This document shows positions 1 to 9,419 of a DNA stretch of 34,761 nt, one piece after another (the stretch's first letter is position 1; every line of letters starts with the position of its first letter). Made by a program: the position numbers and the translations under genes. Below the pieces are notes generated by a model. The model saw only the letters and a list, made by a program, of their open reading frames with translations, had not been told where the DNA came from and did not search any database. The stretch spans positions 1 through 34,761 of the forward strand of contig JAGQPR010000024.1 of the NCBI GenBank assembly GCA_020426625.1, read 5' to 3'. The stretch comes from Planctomycetales bacterium. Lineage in GTDB: Bacteria > Planctomycetota > Planctomycetia > Pirellulales > Pirellulaceae.

Positions 1-876
1 GCGATCGAAATCCTGCTGCACACCGATCTTGACATCTTGCTTTATACCGACGTCGGCATGGACCCGCTGACTCAAACACTTGCTTATTCCAGATTTGCTC
101 CGCTTCAAGTCGCCACTTGGGGGCATCCGAGTACTACTGGCAGTAGCATGATTGATTACTTTGTGACAAGTGAGAATTTGGAAGATGTGACTTCGGAAAC
201 ACATTACACCGAAAAACTACTCTACCTAAATAACCTTGGCCTCGATTACGAACGCCCTCAGTTCCACGCTGCAACGGACGTGCGAAGTCAGCTCGGCTTA
301 CCAGCAGACGTCCGGCTCTATGGATGCCCCCAAACCCTATACAAATTTCATCCACAATTTGATGCGATATTGGCCAGGATTCTGGAGGAAGATCCTACTA
401 GTGAGCTTGTTTTGATTGAAGGCCGCGTAGCTGAATGGACGCACCGACTGCGGCGTCGCTTTCGACGTACCCTGCCCTGTGGCGGACGACAAGTACGGTT
501 CCTGGCTCCCCTGCCCCGCCAGGATTTCATGTCATTGCTCGCTACCGTTGACGTATTGCTCGACCCACCTTTTTTTGGCGGCGGGAACAGCTCGATAGAA
601 GCCGTCGCGGTGGGGACGCCGGTCGTCACCATGGAAGGCCCATTCTTGCGGAGCCGGATAACCAGTGCCCTTTACCGCGAGTTGCATCTAGAAGATTTGA
701 TTGCCGCCGATGACAAGGCCTATTGCCAACAGGCAACGCGAATTGCCAGGGATTTTGACTATCAGGCTGAGCTACGGGAACGCATTTTGGCTGCCGCTGG
801 CAAGTGGTTTGTACTTACGGAAGGCTCTCGCCAATTCGCAGCCGGGCTTCTTGAAATGGTTAGCGAATCGAAATAA
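1..876 (+). CDS. O-linked GlcNAc transferase, SPINDLY/GT41-type, C-terminal part (5' end outside window)
   Basis: The reading frame is open from the first base, so this is the last 291 residues of a longer protein. Visible motifs match the catalytic C-terminal half of bacterial SPINDLY/OGT-like glycosyltransferases (GT41). These are a GMDPLT segment near residue 20, the TWGHPSTTG block near residue 40 followed by a DYF segment, a glycine-rich FGGGNSSIEA segment near residue 190, and GTPVVTMEGPFLRSRIT after it, which in this family lines the UDP-sugar site. The usual TPR half would lie upstream, out of view. By family knowledge the enzyme transfers a sugar from a nucleotide donor to Ser/Thr of proteins or to a surface acceptor; the substrate cannot be told from sequence. 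It precedes two giant exported proteins on the same strand, so glycosylation of those is possible but only inferred. The TAA stop is clear. Confidence 0.88.
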   Translation, partial: AIEILLHTDLDILLYTDVGMDPLTQTLAYSRFAPLQVATWGHPSTTGSSMIDYFVTSENLEDVTSETHYTEKLLYLNNLGLDYERPQFHAATDVRSQLGLPADVRLYGCPQTLYKFHPQFDAILARILEEDPTSELVLIEGRVAEWTHRLRRRFRRTLPCGGRQVRFLAPLPRQDFMSLLATVDVLLDPPFFGGGNSSIEAVAVGTPVVTMEGPFLRSRITSALYRELHLEDLIAADDKAYCQQATRIARDFDYQAELRERILAAAGKWFVLTEGSRQFAAGLLEMVSESK

Positions 877-1158
877 AGTATGAAACCGCCCGCTGGAAGA
901 GCGAGGCTGCATATTCGGCTTTGCGTCTTGGTTGATTGACTCTCCCATGACTGTAATCTAGTCTGTAGGTCAAAACTTAGGTGGCGACCTATCTCTATTT
1001 TCTCCACCTACGCGTTAGAACAACTCGCGATCTGTATTTAGCGTATTGGCAGCTGGCGTGAGTTTGGCCGGGAATCGAACCAAGTGTCCTTCGATTCCGG
1101 TGCGATGGCTCGCTTTACTCTAGACTTCATGACGTTCAGGACGGGAGCATCTCAGACT
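877..1158. other. Intergenic region before giant gene 1
   Basis: 282 bp if the downstream gene starts at 1159. I see no convincing gene. Two weak inverted repeats are present: a 7-bp TAGGTGG at 978-984 with CCACCTA at 1004-1010, and a 6-bp TAGGTC at 966-971 with GACCTA at 986-991. Neither is followed by a T-run, so a terminator call is not justified. A promoter for the giant gene presumably lies here, but no clear -35/-10 pair could be assigned. Confidence 0.4.
1143..1147 (+). promoter_or_regulatory. Ribosome binding site deciding the start of giant gene 1
   Basis: GGGAG lies 11 nt before the ATG at 1159. The frame is open further upstream (GTG at 1084, ATG at 1105 and 1129), but none of those has a Shine-Dalgarno-like sequence. 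Starting at 1159 also places the Arg/Lys-rich stretch and LLEDRSLLA motif at the very N-terminus, as is usual for planctomycete giant proteins. Confidence 0.55.
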
Positions 1159-4100
1159 ATGCGACCACATCATCGACTTGGCCGAAAATCGCGAAAGCAA
1201 GTACGAGCAACTCGCCATGCCCGGACCTTGCATGGACACTTGCGCCCTGCGCTTCGTATCGAGCTGCTGGAAGATCGATCCCTCTTGGCTGCAGATCTGC
1301 AGTTGTTGCGAGATATCAACGGCTTGAATGCCGCTGATTCGAATCCATTGGATATCACCACAGTAGGAACGGTGGTTTACTTCACCGCTGTCACGCACGA
1401 ACACGGGCGAGAGTTGTGGAAGAGCGACGGCACTGAGGCAGGGACCGTTTTGGTGAAGGATATCGCCCCAGGTCCCTACGGCTCTTATCCCGCTCAGTTG
1501 ACCAACGTCGGCGGCACCTTGTTTTTCCGTGCTGAAAATGGCCCGAATGGCCGCGAGCTTTGGAAATCGGATGGGACTAGCGCTGGTACTGTTTTGGTTA
1601 AGGACATCCGCGCAGGAATCCAGGAATCATATCCTCACAACTTGACCAGCGTAGGAAACACGCTGTACTTCGCTGCCAACGATGGAAGCCACGGATTCGA
1701 GCTTTGGAAAAGCAATGGCACGGCTGCAGGAACCGTCTTGGTCAACGACATCCGAACTGGAGTCGAAAGCGGTCTCCAATCCTTTGGTTATTCAAGTTTT
1801 GCGAACCTGGGAAGCGAAGTTTTCTTTTATGGCGATGACGGTACCAATGGCTTTGAGTTGTGGAAAAGCAACGGTACGGCTGCAGGTACTGTCCTAGTTC
1901 AGGATATCTATCCCGGTGCGAATAGCAGCCGCTCGTACTTTGGCAACTCGTATTTAACCAACGTGGGAGGATCGCTTTACTTCTTTGCCAATGACGGTAA
2001 CCACGGGTACGAACTTTGGAAGAGTAACGGCACGACTGCTACGCTAGTCAAAGACATACAGAGTGGTACTGGAAGCAGCGGATCCGTATTTGGACAGAAC
2101 TTCGCGAACGTAGGTGGTACGCTCTACTTTTCGGCTGACGACGGAGTCAGTGGGAATGAGCTCTGGAAAAGTAATGGTACAGAAGCAGGAACGATGATTG
2201 TCAAGGATATCCTTAGCGGTCAGAGTAGCTCCAGCCCACAGAACTTGACATCGATTGGATCCCTATTGTTGTTCACTGCCAGCGATGGCAGTAATGGACG
2301 TGAGCTTTGGAAGAGCGATGGGAGCTCCGTAGGTACGTCGCTGGTCAAAGATATCCGTACGGGTTCGGACAGCTCCAATCTTACGTACTTCACGAACGTA
2401 AATGGCATACTCTACTTCAGCGAAAACGAAGTGGATAATGATGCTAACCTTTGGAAGAGCGATGGTTCGATCGCGGGTACCACACTCGTCAAGAGCTTTC
2501 AAACTACTTTTAACAAGTATGCCTCGGCCATTCGGAATCTGACCAATTCCGGTGGCAAGCTATATTTTTCTGGCGACGATGGCACCACTGGCAGAGAGCT
2601 GTGGAGCAGTAATGGATCCGCCACAGGAACAAGAACCGTTAAGGATATCCGCACCGGTACGCGTGACTCCAATCCTGCAGAGTTTACGACTATCGGTAGT
2701 GCAATCTTTTTCTCAGCCGACGATGGCGTACATGGACGTGAGCTGTGGACGAGCGATGGAACGAGAGCGGGAACTCGGTTGGTCAAAGACACTCGCGTTG
2801 GTTCAACCGACGACTACCCCAGTCCCCGATTTTTGACGAATGTCAATGGAACGCTGTATTTCAGCGCTGATGATGGCAACAACGGTGTTGAACTTTGGAA
2901 AAGCGATGGCACGCCCCTTGGCACAGGTTTGGTAAAGGACATTTGGGCAGGAGAGAACGGATCCCGCCCAACCAGTCTGACAAATTTAGGCGACATCGTT
3001 TACTTTTTTGCCAATGACGGTGGAACTGGCAAGGAGCTGTGGAGAAGCGATGGAACAAGTGCTGGAACTCGATTAGTCAAGGACATTCGTAGCGGAGCCT
3101 ACGATTCCAGTTACTACGGCAATTCGCTGACGAACGTAAATGGCACACTGTATTTTGTTGCCAATGATGGCTCGAATGGAGCCGAGCTTTGGAGGAGTGA
3201 CGGTACTGCCGAAGGCACCAAAATGGTCAAAGATATTCGCTCCGGGTCTGCGAACTCCTCTCCAAATCAGCTGACCAATGTCGGAGGCACCCTATTCTTT
3301 ACCGCTGACGACGGTAATTCAGGCTGGGAGCTGTGGAAGAGCGACGGAACTACTGCGGGCACAGCCCTGGTCAGAGATTTCAACACTGGACCGAATGGTT
3401 CCTATCCGTCGAGCCTCACCAATGTCGGCGGCTCACTTTATTTTCAAGCGAATGATGGTACGCTGGGAGCGGAGTTATGGAAGAGCGATGGCACTCCTGC
3501 GGGGACAGTACTAGTTAAAGACATTCGTGCAGGATCGGAAGGCTCTTTTCCGTTCAGTTTTACCAACGTAGACGGCACCATCTATTTCTCGGCGTTCGAT
3601 GGAGCCAATGGTGGCGAACTCTGGAAGAGTGACGGTTCAACCAGTGGAACGGTTCTCGTCAAAGACATCAATTCAGGCGGACTCAGTTCCTATCCTAATG
3701 CATTGGTGAATGCCGCAGGCGTTCTGTTTTTTGTCGCCGAAGATTCAACTGGAGTGCGCAGCCTCTGGAAGACAGACGGTTCGACAGCTGGAACCAAATC
3801 CGTTTTGGATCCCGACGGGAATAGCCCAAATGTTTCTTTCGTTTCGGAAGCTTTCGGAAATTTGTTTTTTGTCGGTGGCGCTGACGCTAGTGGATGGGAA
3901 CTGTATCGGCTGTTTGAGAGCGTAGACTATGGAGACGCTCCTTCTTTGACTCTCCACGGTGACAATGGCGCGCGACACAATGCAGCGGGTCCCACGTTGG
4001 GATTCTTACGTGACAGTGAAGTTAACGGTGCACCTAGCTTGTCCGCATCTGGTGACGACTTGGCAGGCACCGATGACGAAGACGGTGTGCCGGACGCGCC

Positions 4101-7100
4101 ACTGCTAATTCGCGGAAAGGAATCATCCGTAAATGTCTCTGTCCTCAACGTAGATCGCTCGGCAGCTATGCTGAATGCTTGGATTGATTGGAATCAGGAT
4201 GGCGATTGGGACGACGCGGACGAACACATCGTTGCCGACGAGTTGGTATCGGCTGGGAATATCGTTCTACCTTTTGCGGTGCCAGCAAACGCCAAGTTGG
4301 GTCCAAGTGTAGCTAGGTTTCGCTTGGCTGAAGAGTCCGGGGTACGACCAACCGGATTCGCTTTCAGCGGTGAAGTTGAGGATTACATCTTTACCATTTT
4401 GGAGGACTTGTCCATTGGATTACCGACGGGTGCTAGCACAAACAACGTTGTAATCCGTAAGGTGGGGAGCAATCTAAAGATCTTTAACAACTCAATTGAA
4501 ATTTCCAGCACTCCAGTCGCTTTGGTGAACTCTTTGCAGCTCACAGGCTCGAACAGCACTATTGACTCAGTTGTCATTGACTACGCTTCAGGAGGATTCT
4601 TCAGTCTGCCTGGCGGCATCGACGTTCGAGGCGGCTCAGGACCGGGAGACTCGTTGAAGCTAACAGGTACGGGCCAGACTGAAGTTATCTATGCGATGTC
4701 TATGTCGCCTCTGGGACAAACCCAGCTGCATGTTTCGGACAACGGTTCCTCAGAAACAATTAGATACAGCGGAAGCGAGAATCTGACTTTTGATGGACTG
4801 CTCAATTTTTCCGCATCAGATACGCTCAACGTCGGAAGTGGGACGCTAGCCATAAATTCAGAAATGCCTGTCGACCTCGGAAGGCTCACCTTGCTCAGCG
4901 GCGGGACGCTATCTTCGAACGGCGTATTGAGTATAGGTGCCGGCGAATCGTTGGTCGGCTCCGGTAGTGTATCAGGCCGCTTCAGCGGTGAAGCGGGCTC
5001 GTTGGTCAAAGCGATGGGGACGCTCACTATCGGCGATGCCAGTTCCACATCGGGTTTCTTGACACGGGGCGATTTGCAAGTCGGTTCGAATACCGTAACT
5101 CTCCATGACGCAAATCAAGCCGTTTTAGGGTCGGAGACGATTATCGGCGCTTCCAACGTGCCGGGAAGAATTACTGCAGCAAACGGTCTGCTCGTAGATT
5201 TCGGCAATAATCTGAGTGGATTCGGAACGCTCGACACTCCCAATGACGTCGGCAAATTCCTGATCAACAATGGCTCCATACGTGGAAACAGTAGTAGTCA
5301 GCAGATTACGCTCCCTGGATACGTAAAAGGTGTTGGCACCTTCAACAACGTCAATTTCAGCGGGACCCATAGTCCAGGTTTGAGCCCTGCCCGCGTTTTC
5401 TACGGCAGCGCATCTTTCGGCGACGACGCCTTGCTCATTATGGAACTTGCAGGAGGTTTGCCTGGAAAGGATTATGATCAGATTTTTTTCAGTGAATCCG
5501 CAATGCTTGCGGGCGATCTGGAGATCAAGTTAATCGATGGATTCTTGCCCTCGTTGGGCGATGAGTTCGTGCTGCTGGATGGCGACCAGCCTTTGGTGGG
5601 ACAGTTCACGAATGTGAGTCTGCCAGCTGCCCCACCCGGCGCTGCATGGAAGCTAACTTATGAAGGCAGTCAATTGCGGCTGCTCGCAACGTCGGACGAT
5701 TCCCAACCAGACTTGATCGCTCTGGGTTTTTCCACAGATAACAGCCACGTATTGCGCGGGCAAACAAGCGTTAGCTTTACGATCAACAACGCGGGCCTTG
5801 CTGCATCAGGAAATTTTGTCGTTCAGGTGGTTTGGTCCGATGACAATGTCATCGGCAACTCCGATGACATCGTCGTGGCTACGGAGTCTTTCTTGTCGTT
5901 AGCCGCTGGAGCATCCGCTTCTCGGCAGTCACTGCCGATTCAACTGGATCGCAACGAACTCTTTGAACGGGCCAAGGTTGAGACGCCCGCGAATCAGGAA
6001 GCAGGTTTTCAATCAACCGAGTTTGAGCGGCTGGCAATTGTCATCGACCCCAGCAATGCGGTTGTGGAATCCAACGAATCCAATAACTTTGGCCTAGGGC
6101 TGGGAATTGATTCTGCAAACATTACCTACTTCCCCTGGGATATCAATGGAAACGGACAAGTCACGCCAACGGACGTGATCTACATACTCAATCGTCTCGG
6201 CCAGTCGGATGAGCTTGCCGATTTGAACGGTAATGGCCTCGTAACGCCCACGGAAGCCATTTCAGCTATCAACCGACTCGGCTATCAAAGGAATGACTTC
6301 TCATCAGCGCCAACCGTGGCGTTCAAAACACAATTCATTGAGGCGGCGCTAGGTGGGACGATCGTATTATCTACAGGCAGTCAAGCTACGATTCCCGCTG
6401 GCTTGCTTTCTGAAGATCAAGAGGTAACTCTTGTTCAAACCGCCGAGTCGGGCGAACCATCCCCGACTGGACTTGTTAGCCGCGCTGGTGATGTACTCGA
6501 TCTCGTGTTCAGTAAGAATCTGAATATCGCTTCGGGTTTGCGATCCAATCAATCGGAGGGTGAAAGTGGCAGCACTATCGATTTCATAATTAACTATGGT
6601 GCTTCGTTACCTTCACGAATAAACGGCTCACTGCCGTTCGCTGCCCAACGCATCAATGGCATAACCAATTATTTTGGGACGCCCGGCGTCCTCCGCAACC
6701 CAACGAATTCCTTGGAAATATCGATAAACCCTAGCTATTTGTCTGGTTCGAATTCGTTGACTGTCAGTGCGGCCAACACCGCCATTACCGGCCGCCAACC
6801 TCCCGCAGTTGGCGCACGAATTTGGGATGGGACATCTTGGCAACCGTTCGATAGTGCCTCGATTTCGTCTGATAAAAAGACTTTGGTGCTGACACACGGC
6901 GTTTTCAGCTCTGTGGAAACAGCTTACTCAACAGTAAATGCCATCCGCGACGCTGGCGGTTATGAACAAGTAGTGGGCTTCAATTATCCGTGGCGGCAAG
7001 ACATTGACCAAAGTGGTCAACAATTCGCACAGTTCTTGGATGAGCTAGCGAGAATCGGCGTGCGGCAAGCGGACCTTGAGGCGCACAGTCAAGGCGTTCC

Positions 7101-9315
7101 CGTTTCGATTGCCGCCATGGCTCGAACCTCCGAATCAATGCGGATTGAGAACTTTGTATCCAACGGAGGTCCACTGAATGGCACGCCTGCCGCAAACTTG
7201 CCTGACCGGCTAATGTCTGTGCTCGCTTACGCAGACCCAACATGGAATCTGGTGGATCTGGCGCTGAACCAGGTCTTTGCCGACATCGATGGACTTAAGC
7301 CGGATAATCCAGCTTTAATTGCCAATCGTCGAGACGCGCAACTCAAGCACCCCGAAACGCAGTTGATCCCTGTTGTTGCAACTGAGCCTTGGAGTCTCAT
7401 GCCCAGTTTTGTTGGACCTTACATTGTCGGCTGCCAAAGCGAATACTTTGACGGCATTATCTGTGGAGAGAGCGCGGACGGGTCTCAGTTGGATTGGAAA
7501 AACCGTTCGGCTGCTATCTTCTTGCCGGGCAAGAATCATAACCAAATCACCGGAGACCCAGACAAGATCGAGCAGGTAGGCAAACGTGTTTCTGCTGGCA
7601 TTTCCATCAATCCCACATCGGGTCTGGAAACAAACGAATATGGTGGCCAAGCAACGTTTACTATTGCTCTTACAAGCGATCCACAGACGGTAGTCACAAT
7701 AAATCTGCGCAGCGATAACACTACCGAAGGTACTGTCAATCCCGCATTTGTCGTGTTCGCTAGCGATAATTGGTCCGAGCCGGTTGAAGTCACGGTGACG
7801 GGAGTCGACGACGATCGCTTGGACGGTGATACGATCTTTCGCATCGTTACCGATCCCGCAGAAACCATTGCGCAAGATTCACCCTACAATGGCCTCGACG
7901 CCGTTGATGTTTCTGTCGTCAACAAAGATAACGACGAGCCGGGCATAACGGTCTCTCCGACTAGTGGGTTGATCACAACGGAAGACGGCCAAACCGCCAC
8001 GTTTACCATTGTCTTGGAAAACGACCCCGGGTCTTCCGTTGGAATCGACCTACGCAGTGATAACATTCAGGAGGGACAGGTTTCGCCACAGCTTGTGTTG
8101 TTTGATAGCAACAATTGGTCCGTGCCACAGGAGGTAACCGTAACTGGCATCGATGATCTGCTAGCCGATGGAGACGTCCAATATCAAATCGTTACGCGGC
8201 CCGCCTTGGCAGATCCGGGCACTCCGTACAACGGTTTGGATGCAGAGGATGTATCCGTTACAAACCTGGATAATGAAGTTTCTATCGATGTGGAGCCCAC
8301 TTCAATCGAGGTTTCAGAAAACGGTCAAATAGCATTCTTTACCATTACCTTACCGTATGCATCCACTTCGCCGGTCACCATCGACTTGACTAGCACGGAC
8401 GAAACAGAAGGAAGCGTATCGTCTAACTCAGTCACCTTCCAACCTGGTGAGTTTGTAAAAGTCGTCACTGTCACCGGTGTAGATGATGCAGACGTCGATG
8501 GTGACATTGAATTCTCCATCGTTGTAAGTCCCGCCAGAAGCGAAGACATGCGTTTCAACGGAATTGATCCTAGCGATGTCACCGCCGTCAATCTTGACAA
8601 TGAAACTGCATTGTCAGATGTTTCTGTCGTGCTGGCTGCCGATCGAACAAGGGTGATGCGAAATGAGTTGGTGGAATTCACTGCCACGATCACGAACCAT
8701 GGTCCGGCCCCTGCGCCCGTTGAATTCTCCGACTCTGAGATAGGTTTCGGCTCCATCGAGTATTTCATGCCGTCCGCCTGTTCTTCGGTCTCCGGATATT
8801 TCTTGAATTGTAGATTCGAAATGGCAGTCAACCAAATGATTGTCGTAACCTACGCGCGACGTGCGTATAGCAACGCCGCGCCCGGGTTCCACGAGATCAC
8901 TGCCACAGCTCTCGTGTTGGCTACTGACCCTAATATTTCCAACAATAACGGTACGATCACGATTGAAATACAAGCCGAAGGAGAAGGTGAATCTGGCGGC
9001 GTGAGCGCATCAGCCGTCAGTGCAGAATTCCCGGCCCCCGCACCAATCGCTGATTTGCTGCAACGGTCAACTCAAGGCTTTACTCAGTCCACAGGCCAGC
9101 TCGATTCCATGCTAACTTACAGTAGGAACCAGCTGGCTTTCGATCTTTCAAGCAACCCACAGCTGCTCGTGGACGTGAAACCCGCCAGGTTTCACAAACT
9201 GACTCGTTATCAGCGGCGTCTCGAAACACAAGTACAAGCGAAGTCCACTTGGCTTTCAAACAATACTGAGTTCGATAATCTTCTGACCTTGCTTGCGGAA
9301 GATATTGCCAGATAG
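1159..9315 (+). CDS. Giant multidomain exported protein: ELWxxDGT repeats, GEVED, CARDB, dockerin-like, lipase-like, Calx-beta-like and DUF11 domains
   Basis: 2718 residues from the preferred ATG (an in-frame GTG at 1084 would add 25). Order of parts: basic N-terminus with LLEDRSLLA (about 35-44); 17 ELWxxDGT repeats of about 49 residues (about 48-918), a pattern that suggests beta-propellers; a GEVED-like domain opening with DYGDAP at 923 and closing near 1080; a beta-rich, gly/ser-rich region without a firm family call (about 1083-1510); a CARDB domain (1517-1656); a dockerin-like pair of EF-hand loops (1657-1714); a lipase-like alpha/beta-hydrolase (about 1908-2140) with AHSQG at 1975-1979; three Calx-beta-like repeats (about 2147-2482); a DUF11-like domain (about 2488-2605); and a short tail. 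Likely exported and surface-bound or matrix-forming, with calcium sites. No transmembrane anchor or LPXTG-type signal is seen at the C-terminus. Role unknown; adhesion plus ester hydrolysis is an inference. Confidence 0.85.
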   Translation: MRPHHRLGRKSRKQVRATRHARTLHGHLRPALRIELLEDRSLLAADLQLLRDINGLNAADSNPLDITTVGTVVYFTAVTHEHGRELWKSDGTEAGTVLVKDIAPGPYGSYPAQLTNVGGTLFFRAENGPNGRELWKSDGTSAGTVLVKDIRAGIQESYPHNLTSVGNTLYFAANDGSHGFELWKSNGTAAGTVLVNDIRTGVESGLQSFGYSSFANLGSEVFFYGDDGTNGFELWKSNGTAAGTVLVQDIYPGANSSRSYFGNSYLTNVGGSLYFFANDGNHGYELWKSNGTTATLVKDIQSGTGSSGSVFGQNFANVGGTLYFSADDGVSGNELWKSNGTEAGTMIVKDILSGQSSSSPQNLTSIGSLLLFTASDGSNGRELWKSDGSSVGTSLVKDIRTGSDSSNLTYFTNVNGILYFSENEVDNDANLWKSDGSIAGTTLVKSFQTTFNKYASAIRNLTNSGGKLYFSGDDGTTGRELWSSNGSATGTRTVKDIRTGTRDSNPAEFTTIGSAIFFSADDGVHGRELWTSDGTRAGTRLVKDTRVGSTDDYPSPRFLTNVNGTLYFSADDGNNGVELWKSDGTPLGTGLVKDIWAGENGSRPTSLTNLGDIVYFFANDGGTGKELWRSDGTSAGTRLVKDIRSGAYDSSYYGNSLTNVNGTLYFVANDGSNGAELWRSDGTAEGTKMVKDIRSGSANSSPNQLTNVGGTLFFTADDGNSGWELWKSDGTTAGTALVRDFNTGPNGSYPSSLTNVGGSLYFQANDGTLGAELWKSDGTPAGTVLVKDIRAGSEGSFPFSFTNVDGTIYFSAFDGANGGELWKSDGSTSGTVLVKDINSGGLSSYPNALVNAAGVLFFVAEDSTGVRSLWKTDGSTAGTKSVLDPDGNSPNVSFVSEAFGNLFFVGGADASGWELYRLFESVDYGDAPSLTLHGDNGARHNAAGPTLGFLRDSEVNGAPSLSASGDDLAGTDDEDGVPDAPLLIRGKESSVNVSVLNVDRSAAMLNAWIDWNQDGDWDDADEHIVADELVSAGNIVLPFAVPANAKLGPSVARFRLAEESGVRPTGFAFSGEVEDYIFTILEDLSIGLPTGASTNNVVIRKVGSNLKIFNNSIEISSTPVALVNSLQLTGSNSTIDSVVIDYASGGFFSLPGGIDVRGGSGPGDSLKLTGTGQTEVIYAMSMSPLGQTQLHVSDNGSSETIRYSGSENLTFDGLLNFSASDTLNVGSGTLAINSEMPVDLGRLTLLSGGTLSSNGVLSIGAGESLVGSGSVSGRFSGEAGSLVKAMGTLTIGDASSTSGFLTRGDLQVGSNTVTLHDANQAVLGSETIIGASNVPGRITAANGLLVDFGNNLSGFGTLDTPNDVGKFLINNGSIRGNSSSQQITLPGYVKGVGTFNNVNFSGTHSPGLSPARVFYGSASFGDDALLIMELAGGLPGKDYDQIFFSESAMLAGDLEIKLIDGFLPSLGDEFVLLDGDQPLVGQFTNVSLPAAPPGAAWKLTYEGSQLRLLATSDDSQPDLIALGFSTDNSHVLRGQTSVSFTINNAGLAASGNFVVQVVWSDDNVIGNSDDIVVATESFLSLAAGASASRQSLPIQLDRNELFERAKVETPANQEAGFQSTEFERLAIVIDPSNAVVESNESNNFGLGLGIDSANITYFPWDINGNGQVTPTDVIYILNRLGQSDELADLNGNGLVTPTEAISAINRLGYQRNDFSSAPTVAFKTQFIEAALGGTIVLSTGSQATIPAGLLSEDQEVTLVQTAESGEPSPTGLVSRAGDVLDLVFSKNLNIASGLRSNQSEGESGSTIDFIINYGASLPSRINGSLPFAAQRINGITNYFGTPGVLRNPTNSLEISINPSYLSGSNSLTVSAANTAITGRQPPAVGARIWDGTSWQPFDSASISSDKKTLVLTHGVFSSVETAYSTVNAIRDAGGYEQVVGFNYPWRQDIDQSGQQFAQFLDELARIGVRQADLEAHSQGVPVSIAAMARTSESMRIENFVSNGGPLNGTPAANLPDRLMSVLAYADPTWNLVDLALNQVFADIDGLKPDNPALIANRRDAQLKHPETQLIPVVATEPWSLMPSFVGPYIVGCQSEYFDGIICGESADGSQLDWKNRSAAIFLPGKNHNQITGDPDKIEQVGKRVSAGISINPTSGLETNEYGGQATFTIALTSDPQTVVTINLRSDNTTEGTVNPAFVVFASDNWSEPVEVTVTGVDDDRLDGDTIFRIVTDPAETIAQDSPYNGLDAVDVSVVNKDNDEPGITVSPTSGLITTEDGQTATFTIVLENDPGSSVGIDLRSDNIQEGQVSPQLVLFDSNNWSVPQEVTVTGIDDLLADGDVQYQIVTRPALADPGTPYNGLDAEDVSVTNLDNEVSIDVEPTSIEVSENGQIAFFTITLPYASTSPVTIDLTSTDETEGSVSSNSVTFQPGEFVKVVTVTGVDDADVDGDIEFSIVVSPARSEDMRFNGIDPSDVTAVNLDNETALSDVSVVLAADRTRVMRNELVEFTATITNHGPAPAPVEFSDSEIGFGSIEYFMPSACSSVSGYFLNCRFEMAVNQMIVVTYARRAYSNAAPGFHEITATALVLATDPNISNNNGTITIEIQAEGEGESGGVSASAVSAEFPAPAPIADLLQRSTQGFTQSTGQLDSMLTYSRNQLAFDLSSNPQLLVDVKPARFHKLTRYQRRLETQVQAKSTWLSNNTEFDNLLTLLAEDIAR
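1300..3912 (+). repeat. ELWxxDGT repeat array, 17 copies plus one degenerate copy
   Basis: Coding repeat with a period of about 147 bp (49 residues), pattern roughly LYFxADDGxxGxELWKSDGT followed by xAGTxLVKDIxxG and an LTNVG linker. I count 17 copies with a recognisable LW(K/R/S/T)S/T(D/N)G core, then a worn WELY copy. Copy 5 (near 2010-2060) is two residues short. Codons differ freely between copies, so the array is old rather than a recent expansion. The name follows the known ELWxxDGT repeat family; a propeller fold is inferred from the period and the strand-turn pattern. Confidence 0.85.
5707..6300 (+). repeat. CARDB-dockerin module, copy 1 (inside giant protein 1)
   Basis: 198 residues: a CARDB-type Ig-like domain (starts PDLIALGF) and two EF-hand loops, DINGNGQVTPTD and DLNGNGLVTPTE, of the dockerin type. 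It aligns without gaps to 12309-12902 of the next gene; by hand count 137 of 198 residues agree, and 51 of 58 in the dockerin-like part. It sits internally, whereas most dockerins are terminal. Confidence 0.85.
6882..7593 (+). other. Lipase-like alpha/beta-hydrolase domain within giant protein 1
   Basis: Residues about 1908-2145. An LTHGVFSS segment resembles the HG oxyanion-hole strand of lipases. The AHSQG at 1975-1979 fits the nucleophile elbow with Ser1977. GGPLNGTPAA resembles the lipase segment after the elbow. An ESADG segment (Asp2107) and a GKNHNQITGDP segment (His2127) are well placed for the acid and base of a triad. The family call rests on these motifs and their order. The substrate is unknown. 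Confidence 0.6.
7599..8604 (+). repeat. Three Calx-beta-like tandem repeats
   Basis: Three copies of about 110 residues start near 7599, 7945 and 8278. Shared marks are an (I/V)xPTS opening, an ATFTI(A/V)L strand, a D(N/E)T/IQEG turn, a NWSxPxEVTVTG-type strand (less exact in copy 3) and a VTNLDNE-like close. Such domains are common in extracellular adhesins and often bind calcium. No enzymatic role is implied. Confidence 0.7.
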
Positions 9316-9419
9316 TGACATCATGACAGCAAGGACAACTCCTCAGCCAAGACTGATACATACTCGAATTGGCATGCAAAATATTCGCCCCACGCTAACT
9401 CAGTAATAGTCATGCGAAG
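9316..9419. other. Short gap between the two giant genes
   Basis: 104 bp. No T-rich hairpin terminator and no clear promoter were found, so co-transcription of the two giants is possible. The ATG pair at 9420/9423 is preceded only by a weak GAAG. Confidence 0.35.

Noticed and set aside
1070..1081. A tRNA T-arm look-alike on the minus strand (GGTTCGATTCCC)
   Set aside because: The T-stem does not pair fully, and no acceptor, D- or anticodon arm can be laid out around it. At most a chance match.
1300..3912. Regular repeats that might be taken for a CRISPR array
   Set aside because: The period is about 147 bp, the units are coding, in frame and diverged in DNA; there are no spacers and no cas genes.
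7315..7875. Open frame of 186 codons opposite giant gene 1
   Set aside because: It lies wholly antisense to a well-supported coding region and has no recognisable domain or ribosome site; a shadow frame.
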